64,000 bases of DNA, from positions 1,984,001 to 2,048,000 of the forward strand of contig NZ_CP028901.1 of NCBI RefSeq assembly GCF_003058465.1, written 5' to 3'. This document shows positions 17,513 through 25,492 of this stretch, in pieces (the stretch's first letter is position 1; each line of letters starts with the position of its first letter). The position numbers and the translations under genes are program-made. The notes under the pieces are model-generated. The model had not been told where the DNA came from. It made no database searches and saw nothing but the letters and a program-made list of their open reading frames with translations. The DNA is from Orrella marina (GTDB lineage Bacteria; Pseudomonadota; Gammaproteobacteria; Burkholderiales; Burkholderiaceae_B).

Positions 17513-18760
17513 ATGTCAGAACCCCTCCCACTGGAAGGTATCCGGGTAGTCGAATTTACACATATGGTGATGGGACCCACCTGCGGGATGATTCTGGCCG
17601 ACCTCGGTGCAGAAGTCATCAAGGTTGAACCTGTCACGGGAGACAACACCCGAAAGCTTATCGGTTCGGGCGCCGGATTTTTTGCGTTCTTCAATCGCAA
17701 CAAGAAAAGTATCGCTGTCGACGTCAAGAGCCAGGAGGGACGCGAGATCGTTCTGGACCTGATCAAGACGGCCGACGTCTTTAGCGAGAACTTCAAATCT
17801 GGAACAATGGATAAGCTTGGATTTGGTGAGCAGTCACTCAAGGCGATCAACCCGGGCCTGATCTATGTTTCACATAAAGGATTTCTCCCTGGGCCCTATG
17901 AGCATCGCACTGCGCTTGACGAGGTTGTTCAGATGATGGGCGGCCTGGCGTACATGACCGGTCCAGTCGGGCGGCCATTACGGGCGGGAACGAGCGTGAA
18001 CGACATCATGGGAGGCATGTTTGGAGCAATTGGCGTACTGGCCGCGTTGCAGGCACGACACAAGACAGGTCGAGGACGCTCGGTCACCAGTGCGTTGTTC
18101 GAGAACAACGTCTTCCTGGTTGGCCAGCACATGATGCAGGCAGCCATCACAGGCAAGGCCCCACAGCCCATGCCTGACCGGATCAGTGCCTGGGGTATTT
18201 ACGATGTTTTTACTGTCAAGGATGGCGAGCAGATTTTTCTGTCGGTCGTCAGTGACACGCAGTGGGAAATTTTCTGTCACGAGTTTCATCTTGATGACCT
18301 CAAGGCAGACACCCGGTTGACAACCAACAATCAGCGTGTACAGGCGCGGGACTGGCTAATGCCGATTTTGCGAGACTATTTCAAGGATGTCAGCGCTGCA
18401 GAGTTGAGCCGCCGTTTTGAGGCAGTGGGATTGCCATATGCACCCATCACCCGGCCAGTGGATCTGTTCGATGACCCACATCTGAATGCAACCGGCGGCC
18501 TGGCAGATGTACATCTTGGTGCCGATGCAAGCGGAACCAACCGGGCAATCAATACCCGGATGCCGTTGTTGCCGTTGGTCCTTGATGGCGTCAGACTGCA
18601 AGTGAGAGCTTCCCCGCCCTCGCTGGGACAAGACTCCGCCAGTCTGCTCGGCACGCTGGGATACTCTCAAGAGCAAATCGACGCGCTCATTCAAAAGGGT
18701 GTCGTGAAGCAGTTACCAATCGATCACGATCAAGGAGACAACAATGGATCTCAAACTTAA
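17513..18760 (+). CDS. family III CoA-transferase (CaiB/BaiF)
   Basis: A 415-aa protein of the formyl-CoA transferase/CaiB/BaiF family, moving CoA between acids. The N-terminal LEGIRVVEFTHMVMGPTCGMILADLGAEVIKVEP is diagnostic, and the HRTALDEVVQMMGGLAYMTG segment holds the aspartate expected to form the acyl-aspartyl intermediate. AGGAG at 17502-17506 sets ATG 17513; the frame opens earlier. The SDR-like gene overlaps its 3' end by 17 bp, so the two are co-expressed. The substrate cannot be told; members serve carnitine, bile-acid, itaconate, mesaconate and aromatic-acid routes. Confidence 0.92.
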   Translation: MSEPLPLEGIRVVEFTHMVMGPTCGMILADLGAEVIKVEPVTGDNTRKLIGSGAGFFAFFNRNKKSIAVDVKSQEGREIVLDLIKTADVFSENFKSGTMDKLGFGEQSLKAINPGLIYVSHKGFLPGPYEHRTALDEVVQMMGGLAYMTGPVGRPLRAGTSVNDIMGGMFGAIGVLAALQARHKTGRGRSVTSALFENNVFLVGQHMMQAAITGKAPQPMPDRISAWGIYDVFTVKDGEQIFLSVVSDTQWEIFCHEFHLDDLKADTRLTTNNQRVQARDWLMPILRDYFKDVSAAELSRRFEAVGLPYAPITRPVDLFDDPHLNATGGLADVHLGADASGTNRAINTRMPLLPLVLDGVRLQVRASPPSLGQDSASLLGTLGYSQEQIDALIQKGVVKQLPIDHDQGDNNGSQT

Positions 18761-19544
18761 GGACAAGCATATCCTCATCACAGGTGGCAGCAAAGGCATC
18801 GGACTGGCATGTGCGAAAGCTTTCTTGTCCGAATCTGCGCAAGTCACCCTAGTCGCACGAGACCTTGCCACGCTTGAGAGCGTACAACGCGCGATGGTTA
18901 TCGAAATGCCGGAAAGCAAGGGCCGGGTCGCAGTTTTCTCAGCTGATCTGCGAGACCCGCAATCGTCGATGGCTGCGCTTGAAAAATCCGAGGCGCGCTT
19001 TGGCCCCGTCGATGTGCTGGTCAACTCCGCTGGTGCGGCGAAGCGAACACCCGCAGCAGAGCTGACGCCTCAGATCTGGCGCGACGCACTGGATGCCAAG
19101 TTCTTCACGTACATCAACATGATCGACCCGGTAGTCAAGCGCATGGCCAAGCGCAAACAAGGTGTCATCATTAACGTGATTGGCGCGGGGGGTAAAACCG
19201 CATCAGCTGTTCACCTTGCCGGTGGAAGTGCCAACGCTGCATTGATGCTTGCGACCGCAGGACTAGCTTCAGCCTATGGACGTGAAGGTGTGCGTGTGGT
19301 TGGTGTCAATCCTGGTCCTACCCACACAGAACGACTACAGGAAGGTCTTGAAGCGACCTGCCGACTAGAAGGGATCGACATGGACACTGCACTCGAAAAT
19401 GCAACAGCAAGAATCGCGCTCGGTCGTCTGGCCGAACCTGAAGAAATTGCCGATACAGTCGCCTTCCTGGCCTCAGACAAAGCCAGCTACATCTCGGGCG
19501 TGAACATCAACATGGACGGTGTTGCCGTTGCAAGTGTGGTGTAA
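18744..19544 (+). CDS. SDR-fold protein lacking the catalytic Ser-Tyr-Lys
   Basis: A 266-aa short-chain dehydrogenase/reductase fold. The cofactor-binding TGGSKGIG (about residues 14-21), the NSAGA motif and a GVNPGPTHT stretch are normal. Where active SDRs have Ser and YxxxK, this has INVIGAGG and AGGSANAAL: Tyr aligns with Gly and Lys with Asn. So classical dehydrogenase chemistry is unlikely; it may bind nucleotide only or use other residues. AAGGAGA lies upstream of the ATG. It overlaps the CoA-transferase gene. Fold sure, activity uncertain. Confidence 0.85.
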   Translation: MDLKLKDKHILITGGSKGIGLACAKAFLSESAQVTLVARDLATLESVQRAMVIEMPESKGRVAVFSADLRDPQSSMAALEKSEARFGPVDVLVNSAGAAKRTPAAELTPQIWRDALDAKFFTYINMIDPVVKRMAKRKQGVIINVIGAGGKTASAVHLAGGSANAALMLATAGLASAYGREGVRVVGVNPGPTHTERLQEGLEATCRLEGIDMDTALENATARIALGRLAEPEEIADTVAFLASDKASYISGVNINMDGVAVASVV

Positions 19545-19665
19545 GGCCAGGAGAAATCCAACAGGTGGGGGTAACTTCGGGAAAGCGGAGAAGCCACCTG
19601 CCCGGCAGCTGACTAAATAAGACTGGACTGCTAACGGAAAGCACCCGCAAAAATCAGCTTATCGG

Positions 19666-19702
19666 CAGGTTTGCCGCCAGAGCAACACTGGCCGCAAACC
19701 TG
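19666..19702. terminator. strong stem-loop between convergent genes
   Basis: CAGGTTTGC (19666-19674) and GCAAACCTG (19694-19702) pair perfectly; inside, CCAG (19677-19680) pairs with CTGG (19688-19691) around a 7-nt loop, leaving a symmetric 2x2 internal loop. It sits between the SDR gene and the convergent exported-protein gene, so it could stop transcription from both sides, although no T tract follows directly. A small structured RNA or repeat unit is the alternative. Confidence 0.45.
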
Positions 19703-19792
19703 TCGAGTGAGAATCCACAAAACAGGCAATCAATCAATGCTGCATACTGTACCGGTTACGCGTGGGCTACGTAACGATTACTCATTCTCTAC

Positions 19793-20242
19793 TTACTTCT
19801 TATCGAAGTAAACAGTCACGCCGCTGGCACCAATATTGAACTGCAAACCCTGCGTTGTGCCCTTGAGATTCATGATTACTCCGTTCTCGTTCTTGAGTGT
19901 CATGCCACCAACCCCACCACCAAGTGCAATGTTGCCATCAAGCTTGACGTAAGTGCCAGGAAAGTCCTCAACCCGTTTCATATCGAATACTTCTCCAACC
20001 GCGGCCATTTTCGACACGCCAATGTTGGCCCCCAGACTCAAACCGCCTAGCTGAAACGGATATTCTTTACCTTCGTAGGTCAACTTTCCACCACCTACGC
20101 TACCTCCAATAATCAGTCCAAACTGCGTTTCTTCGATCGAGACCTGGGCGACTGGCTGCTTTTTCTGCTCAGCGATCGCAGCGGAACTGAACGCCATTGC
20201 ACTAGCGATCAGACCAGCCGACAAGATGGGTGCCATCTTCAT
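19793..20242 (-). CDS. exported glycine-rich protein of unknown function
   Basis: A 149-aa protein with a clear Sec signal peptide (about residues 1-24, ending SSAAIA). The mature part is rich in Gly and beta-branched residues with alternating patterns (IIGGSVGGGKLTYEG, GGLSLGANIGVSK, NIALGGGVGGMTLKN, TTQGLQFNIGASGVTV), suggesting an all-beta periplasmic domain. It vaguely recalls SYLF/EipA-type envelope proteins, but I cannot assign a family. It has no Cys and no lipobox. It is a single gene convergent with the SDR gene. Confidence 0.75.
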   Translation of the reverse strand: MKMAPILSAGLIASAMAFSSAAIAEQKKQPVAQVSIEETQFGLIIGGSVGGGKLTYEGKEYPFQLGGLSLGANIGVSKMAAVGEVFDMKRVEDFPGTYVKLDGNIALGGGVGGMTLKNENGVIMNLKGTTQGLQFNIGASGVTVYFDKK

Positions 20243-20468
20243 TATGTAACTCCGGTATCAGGTTATCTAGCGCCACACTGGCACTATCTTCGTAGCGTAC
20301 AGCAACCATGAACGGCACTCCAGATCTTTCTTCTTCAATGCGTGTTTGCAGGCATCGCTGTTGATGTGTTCCGCACCCGGGACATACCGCCGAGTGCTAT
20401 CTTGGCAGAGAAAGCGTGATCAGCCCCAACACGGTGTGGGCTCACATTCTCACAGGAGACCTATTCGC

Positions 20469-21563
20469 ATGAGTCAGCTCTTCTCCGACATGACACTCGG
20501 ACCGCTTAAACTTTCCAATCGCCTCGTCATCGCACCCATGTGCCAGTACTCTGCCGATCACGGGCGCGCAACCGACTGGCACCAGATGCACATCGGCAAT
20601 CTGGCCATGTCGGGCGCTGCCACCGTCATTCTGGAGGCCACTGCAGTATCACCTGAAGGCCGGATCACACCCGGATGCCTTGGTCTATGGGACGACCAGA
20701 CCCAGCAAGCTCTGGTCAGACCGTTGCAGTTTGCACGCCAGCACAGCGACGCCAAGCTACTTATCCAGCTTGCACACGCCGGTCGCAAGGCTTCGTGTGC
20801 AGTTCCCTGGGAGTCCGGACGACAGCTCGATCCTGAACAGGGAGGCTGGCAGACAGTCTCTGCCAGCAATCTTCCGTTTGCCGACACCGACCGAGCACCA
20901 GAGACACTGGACGGCGCTAGCATCAAACAAGTATGTGAAGAGTTCAAGGCCAGCACCCGACGAGCATCCCAATTAGGCCTGGATGGTGTCGAGATTCATG
21001 CTGCGCATGGGTATCTGTTGCATCAGTTTCTCTCCCCTCTATCAAACAAGCGAACCGATGAGTATGGAGGTAGTCTGGAAAACAGAATGCGCCTGGTGCT
21101 TGAGGTATTCAAGGAAGTGCGGTCCGAAGCGCCACCTCACATGACAGTCGGGGTGCGTATTTCCGCCTGTGACTGGGTTGATGGTGGATGGTCGCTGGAT
21201 GAAAGCGTGAGCCTTTGTGAACGACTCCAGCAACTGGGTTGCGATTTCATCGATGTTTCAAGCGGCGGACTGTCTGCATCGCAGAAGATCCCGCTAGGTC
21301 CCGGCTATCAACTGTCGCTGGCACACACCATTCGCCAGAAGACAGGGGTTACGACGATGGCTGTCGGCCTGATCACCGATCCATTTCAGGCTGAGCAAGC
21401 ACTGGTGAGTGGTCAGGCAGATATGATTGCCATTGCGCGCGCGGCACTGTACGAACCCCGCTGGGGATGGCACGCTGCAGCCCGGCTTGGTGCAAAATTA
21501 AAAGCGCCCCCCCAGTACTGGAGAGGTGCTCCCGCAGGTCATTCAGACCTGTTTTTAAAGTGA
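20469..21563 (+). CDS. Old Yellow Enzyme family oxidoreductase (YqjM-like)
   Basis: A 364-aa FMN-dependent NAD(P)H:flavin oxidoreductase of the thermophilic-like/YqjM subclass, reducing activated C=C bonds. Features are the APMCQYSA segment with the redox-sensing Cys, the active-site pair in IHAAHGYLLHQFLSP (substrate-binding His residues in classical YqjM, H..N/H), the KRTDEYGGSLENRMR block and the C-terminal DMIAIARAALYEPRW. AGGAG at about 20454 supports ATG 20469 over earlier in-frame starts. Physiological substrate unknown. It ends 12 bp from the convergent yajQ stop. Confidence 0.93.
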   Translation: MSQLFSDMTLGPLKLSNRLVIAPMCQYSADHGRATDWHQMHIGNLAMSGAATVILEATAVSPEGRITPGCLGLWDDQTQQALVRPLQFARQHSDAKLLIQLAHAGRKASCAVPWESGRQLDPEQGGWQTVSASNLPFADTDRAPETLDGASIKQVCEEFKASTRRASQLGLDGVEIHAAHGYLLHQFLSPLSNKRTDEYGGSLENRMRLVLEVFKEVRSEAPPHMTVGVRISACDWVDGGWSLDESVSLCERLQQLGCDFIDVSSGGLSASQKIPLGPGYQLSLAHTIRQKTGVTTMAVGLITDPFQAEQALVSGQADMIAIARAALYEPRWGWHAAARLGAKLKAPPQYWRGAPAGHSDLFLK

Positions 21564-21575
21564 GCAGACAGGCAA

Positions 21576-22058
21576 TCAGTCGCGGAAATTGTTGAACTGA
21601 AGCGGCCGGTCAATGTCGACTGTTTTCATCAGCGCCATGGCCGACTGCAAATCATCGCGCTTCTTGCCCGTCACACGCAGCTTGTCGCCGTTGATCTGAG
21701 TGTCAACCTTAAGCTTTGCCGCTTTGATCGCTGCAATCAGTTTTTTTGCGTTGGGCTGGTCAATTCCCTGGCGGACTGTGACCGCCTGACGCGCCCCACT
21801 GATGTTTTCAACGGGATCGGCAATTTCCAGGCAGCGGGTATCAATTGACCGGGCACTCATGCGAGCGCGCAACACATCCATCATCTGTTTGAGTTGAAAC
21901 GCGCTGGACGCAACAAGATTGACGACATACTCGTTCAACTCGAAACTGGCCTGTGTGCCCTTGAAATCGAACCGGGTTGCAAGCTCACGATTGGCCTGAT
22001 CGACCGCGTTGGTCAGTTCGTGTTTATCGACTTCCGAAACCGTATCAAACGACGGCAT
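21576..22058 (-). CDS. YajQ-family nucleotide-binding protein
   Basis: A 160-aa YajQ (UPF0234/DUF520) protein, full length. It starts MPSFDTVSEVDKHELTNAVDQA and contains the RFDFKGTQASFEL and LRVTGKKRDDLQ blocks of the family. Members bind cyclic di-GMP in some bacteria and affect transcription through partner proteins. No partner gene adjoins. It is divergent from the MOSC gene, with 68 bp between the starts. Confidence 0.95.
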   Translation of the reverse strand: MPSFDTVSEVDKHELTNAVDQANRELATRFDFKGTQASFELNEYVVNLVASSAFQLKQMMDVLRARMSARSIDTRCLEIADPVENISGARQAVTVRQGIDQPNAKKLIAAIKAAKLKVDTQINGDKLRVTGKKRDDLQSAMALMKTVDIDRPLQFNNFRD

Positions 22059-22126
22059 GATCTTCTCCTGACAGCAGCATACAAAAAAGTTAACCTAGGC
22101 GTTCGACTCAAGAAGGAATCGGCAAC

Positions 22127-22993
22127 GTGACCGCACCGACTAGCATTCTGACCGAGATTTTTGTCTATCCTATCAAATCGTGCGCAGCCGTGCCTGTTCA
22201 GACTGCCCAATTGACCGAGCTTGGCCTGCAGACAGACAGGCGATGGGTGATAGTAGACCAGACCGGCATGTTCCAGACGCAGCGCCAGATTCCGCATCTG
22301 GTATGGATCGAACCTGAACTGACTGATCAGTCCATGACGCTCAGAGCACCCAGTCAACCCGCCATCACGATCGACCTGGCTGACGAAATATCTCACACTC
22401 GCAAAGTCACTGTCTGGCGAGACACCGTCAGCGCACTGGACATGGGCGATGCTGCCGCACAATGGCTTGATGCTTTTCTTCAAGTCCCGGGCAAACAATT
22501 TCGTCTGGTGCAGTTTGATCCACGTCACCCTAGAATCTGCGATGAAACCTGGACAGGTTCGGGTGAAAGACAAAGTCGACATCCGTTCACGGATGGCTTC
22601 GGCTTGAACATTCTGTCCAGGCGCAGCCTGGACGACTTGAACCAGCGACTGGAACAGGCCGGCCTCGAAGCCGTTTCAGCCCTGCACTTTCGACCAAATC
22701 TGGTCATTGACGGCGTACCTGCCCACGAGGAAGACTCAATGTCGACCATCCGGCTTGACCGACCTGGTGGTCAGATTCTTCTCGAAATGGTCAAACCATG
22801 TACTCGATGCCAGATTCCCGAGATCAACCCCTACACCGCGATTCGCGAACCCCGTATTACAGATGTTCTGGCACATTACCGGCGACTGGAAAGAATGGAT
22901 CATGCCATCTGCTTCGGGATGAACGCAGTCGTGCGTGAAGGCAACGGCCTGCTGCTTGAGCCTGGACCTTTTGTATATGACCTTGATTTCTAA
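22127..22993 (+). CDS. MOSC-domain molybdenum enzyme (YcbX/mARC type)
   Basis: A 288-aa protein with an N-terminal MOSC_N beta-barrel (LTEIFVYPIKSCAAVPV... DRRWVIVD) and a MOSC domain. The conserved KPCTRCQIP (Cys225 and Cys228) provides the Mo-coordinating cysteine. Relatives reduce N-hydroxylated compounds. Unlike E. coli YcbX it lacks a C-terminal 2Fe-2S ferredoxin domain, so it needs an external electron donor. Start is GTG 22127. The M23 peptidase gene follows after 2 bp. Confidence 0.9.
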   Translation: MTAPTSILTEIFVYPIKSCAAVPVQTAQLTELGLQTDRRWVIVDQTGMFQTQRQIPHLVWIEPELTDQSMTLRAPSQPAITIDLADEISHTRKVTVWRDTVSALDMGDAAAQWLDAFLQVPGKQFRLVQFDPRHPRICDETWTGSGERQSRHPFTDGFGLNILSRRSLDDLNQRLEQAGLEAVSALHFRPNLVIDGVPAHEEDSMSTIRLDRPGGQILLEMVKPCTRCQIPEINPYTAIREPRITDVLAHYRRLERMDHAICFGMNAVVREGNGLLLEPGPFVYDLDF

Positions 22994-22995
22994 CC

Positions 22996-23949
22996 ATGCG
23001 TGAACCTGTGAATCCGAAGGCATTCAATCTGGCCAGTTGTTACCCAGACCCCTCTCCACGCGCTGTCAGCCATGAGACAGACAACTCGCGACGCTCAAGT
23101 CTGCAAGTGCTACTCGGTTTGGGCGCGCTTGCCCTGGTCCCGGGCTACGCACTAGCGAATCAAAAGAGCAACATTCCTGCAAACTTGGCCCATCTTGGCA
23201 ACAAAACATTCCCTGGTGGTGTTGCCCTCATCGATCTCGGCGCAAGCTCCGTACGTCCACAAGTTTTCTTCGAAGGCAAACCTGTGCTGGTTTTGCAACC
23301 CGCACAAACAGATCAATGGTGGGCCGTTGTCGGGATTTCACTTGCTACGGCCCCCGGTACACACGAAGTGACGGTTTCGTCTGCAGACGGATTGACGAGT
23401 CAGAAAACCTTTCAGGTTCGACAAAAGAAGTATCCTGAGCAACATATCAAGCTCAAAGACAGAAAGTATGTCAGCCCCCCAGCGCAGACACTGAAGCGAA
23501 TCGAGCAAGAACTTGAAATGCAGATTGATGCATATCGATCCTACTCACCTCATCAACCCTCGAATCTGCTGTTTGACCCCCCCTCACCTGGCAGACGGTC
23601 GAGCCCATTCGGCTTACAGCGTTTTTTTAACGGGGAGCCTCGCAACCCACACTCTGGACTAGACATAGCGGCACCGACGGGCACATCCGTCAGGGCACCT
23701 GCAGACGGCACCGTGATTCTGATTGGCGATTATTTCTTCAATGGTCTGACCGTGTTTGTTGATCACGGCATGGGTTTGATCAGCATGTTCTGCCATCTGT
23801 CCGAGATAGAGAAACTGCCTGGCGACAAAGTCAGACGATCCGATGTGATCGGCAAGGTAGGGGCAACGGGACGGGTGACCGGACCTCATCTTCACTGGAA
23901 CGTCAGTCTGAATGACTCCCGCGTCGACCCTGCTCTGTTTTTGCGATAA
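22996..23949 (+). CDS. M23 family metallopeptidase, exported
   Basis: A 317-aa lysostaphin-type peptidase predicted to act on peptidoglycan in the periplasm. Zinc motifs HSGLD (about residue 219) and HLHW (about residue 298) are both present. An N-terminal beta domain (about 60-145) precedes the catalytic part. The signal region has SRRSSL (Arg32-Arg33) before a hydrophobic stretch ending GYALA, which looks like a Tat rather than a Sec signal, with an unusually long n-region. Starts 2 bp after the MOSC stop without a clear ribosome binding site, so it is likely coupled. Confidence 0.9.
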   Translation: MREPVNPKAFNLASCYPDPSPRAVSHETDNSRRSSLQVLLGLGALALVPGYALANQKSNIPANLAHLGNKTFPGGVALIDLGASSVRPQVFFEGKPVLVLQPAQTDQWWAVVGISLATAPGTHEVTVSSADGLTSQKTFQVRQKKYPEQHIKLKDRKYVSPPAQTLKRIEQELEMQIDAYRSYSPHQPSNLLFDPPSPGRRSSPFGLQRFFNGEPRNPHSGLDIAAPTGTSVRAPADGTVILIGDYFFNGLTVFVDHGMGLISMFCHLSEIEKLPGDKVRRSDVIGKVGATGRVTGPHLHWNVSLNDSRVDPALFLR

Positions 23950-24010
23950 ATCAGGCTACTGGATCGTAAGTACGAAATCTCTGATCAAGCAACCGATGAA
24001 ATGACAGAAA

Positions 24011-24062
24011 AAAAGCCCCGATTCCCGGCGTAACCGCCTTCAATGCGCCCTTTATCGGGTCC
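24011..24062 (-). terminator. terminator after phaR
   Basis: On the minus strand CCCGAT (24059-24054) pairs with ATCGGG (24022-24017), with an inner GGCG/CGCC stem (24027-24030, 24035-24038), and a run of T follows (complement of A at 24008-24014). It lies just after the phaR stop. Confidence 0.5.
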
Positions 24063-24067
24063 GAACA

Positions 24068-24643
24068 TCATTTATCCTTGCCGTCCTGACCATCTTGCGG
24101 TTTGGCTGCGGGGTTAAACGGAAACGTTCCGAACATTGCTCGCGTCTGATCCTGCATCTGGTCCTGCATCTGGACAAACATGGATTTACTCTGCTCGACG
24201 TAGTTGTTCATCATGTTTTGCAGCACGGGCGACTGCATGTTCATGAATTGAGCCCAGGCCTCGGGACCAAACTGCTGACCGTACAACCCTTTGGTCTGTT
24301 CACTCATGCGGTCCTGAACCTCCTTGAATGCCTGAATATTCTTCTCAAGGTACGCTCCCATGATCCCCTGCATCGCGTGTCCGTAAAAACGGATAATCTG
24401 CGACAACATGGCAGATGAAAACATGGGCACGCCGCCACTTTCCTCCTCCAGGATAATTTGCAGAAGGATGCTGCGGGTCAGGTCATCGCCACTTTTTGCA
24501 TCAACAACCTTGAAGTCCTCATCATCGAGCACCAGCTGCTTCACATCGACCAGAGTAATGTAAGTACTGGTCTGGGTATCATAAAGACGACGGTTAGGGT
24601 ATTTCTTGATAAGTCGCGTCTGATTCACTGCTTTTTCTGCCAT
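24068..24643 (-). CDS. phaR: PHA synthesis repressor PhaR
   Basis: A 191-aa regulator. It opens with the PHB/PHA accumulation DNA-binding domain: LIKKYPNRRLYDTQTSTYITLVDV, then VVDAKSGDDLTRSILLQIILEEE. A central region (about 70-140) and a Gln/Met-rich helical tail (VQMQDQMQDQTRAMFG) follow. It represses phasin and its own gene and is released by binding PHB granules. The frame runs back into the phaB region, but AGGAAGG 7 nt upstream fixes ATG 24643. It follows phaB by 61 bp. Confidence 0.95.
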   Translation of the reverse strand: MAEKAVNQTRLIKKYPNRRLYDTQTSTYITLVDVKQLVLDDEDFKVVDAKSGDDLTRSILLQIILEEESGGVPMFSSAMLSQIIRFYGHAMQGIMGAYLEKNIQAFKEVQDRMSEQTKGLYGQQFGPEAWAQFMNMQSPVLQNMMNNYVEQSKSMFVQMQDQMQDQTRAMFGTFPFNPAAKPQDGQDGKDK

Positions 24644-24704
24644 GGTGCCTTCCTGAGTGTCTGAGTAGCCGGATGACTCGCCGCAGCGAGTCATCCCTTC
24701 TAGA

Positions 24705-25442
24705 CTACCCCATATGCAAGCCGCCGTTAAGCGAGAAATCTGCTCCAGTTGCAAATCCTGCATCTTCTGACGCAATCCAGGCAACGATAGAGCCGATTTC
24801 CTCTGGCGTTCCAAGTCGCTTGACCGGGATTGTTGCCACAATTTTCTCCAGCACATCCGGGCGGATGGCGCGAACCATCTCCGTACCAATGTAGCCTGGC
24901 GAGACTGTGTTAACAGTGACCCCCTTATTGGCAACCTCCTGGGCCAGAGACATGGAGAAGCCATGAATGGCTGCTTTTGCTGTTGCGTAGTTGGTCTGGC
25001 CAAACTGGCCCTTCTGACCATTGACGGAGCTGATATTGATAATTCGTCCAAACCCGCGTTCGACCATCCCGTCAATCACCTGTTTGGTCACGTTGAACAG
25101 ACTGTTGAGGTTGGTGTCCATGACAGCACGCCAGTCCTCCAGACTCATCTTGCGGAATACGCCATCACGAGTGATTCCGGCATTATTGACCAGTACGTCA
25201 ACCTGCCCATGCTCATCAATGACTTTCTTGAATGCAGAAGTGGTCGAATCCCAATCTGCCACGTTTCCAACCGACGCGTAGAAAGTGAAACCCAGCTCTT
25301 TCTGTTCGCCAAGCCAGAGATCGTAGTCACGGCTCGGGCCGCACCCTGCAATCACTGTCATCCCTTCTTTAGCCAATCGCTGGCAGATTGCCGTTCCGAT
25401 TCCGCCCATACCACCTGTCACATACGCCACTTTCTTGGCCAT
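24705..25442 (-). CDS. phaB: acetoacetyl-CoA reductase
   Basis: A 245-aa SDR that reduces acetoacetyl-CoA to (R)-3-hydroxybutyryl-CoA with NADPH for PHB. It has TGGMGGIG, the NNAG motif, Ser in NISSVNGQKGQFGQ, and YATAK as the YxxxK. The GQKGQFGQTNYATAKAAIHGF stretch is typical of PhaB. GAGGAGA supports ATG 25442. It lies between phaC and phaR; no thiolase gene (phaA) is present in the cluster. Confidence 0.95.
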   Translation of the reverse strand: MAKKVAYVTGGMGGIGTAICQRLAKEGMTVIAGCGPSRDYDLWLGEQKELGFTFYASVGNVADWDSTTSAFKKVIDEHGQVDVLVNNAGITRDGVFRKMSLEDWRAVMDTNLNSLFNVTKQVIDGMVERGFGRIINISSVNGQKGQFGQTNYATAKAAIHGFSMSLAQEVANKGVTVNTVSPGYIGTEMVRAIRPDVLEKIVATIPVKRLGTPEEIGSIVAWIASEDAGFATGADFSLNGGLHMG

Positions 25443-25492
25443 ATTCACTCTCCTCATTCATACCCAACCGGGCGATTCATTGTTTTGGCCCT

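Noticed and set aside
19571..19582. GTAACTTCGGGA resembles a stretch of 23S rRNA, within a CAGGTGG/CCACCTG stem (19562-19600)
   Set aside because: Only about 12 bases match and the flanks do not follow 23S rRNA, so it is more likely chance than an rRNA fragment.
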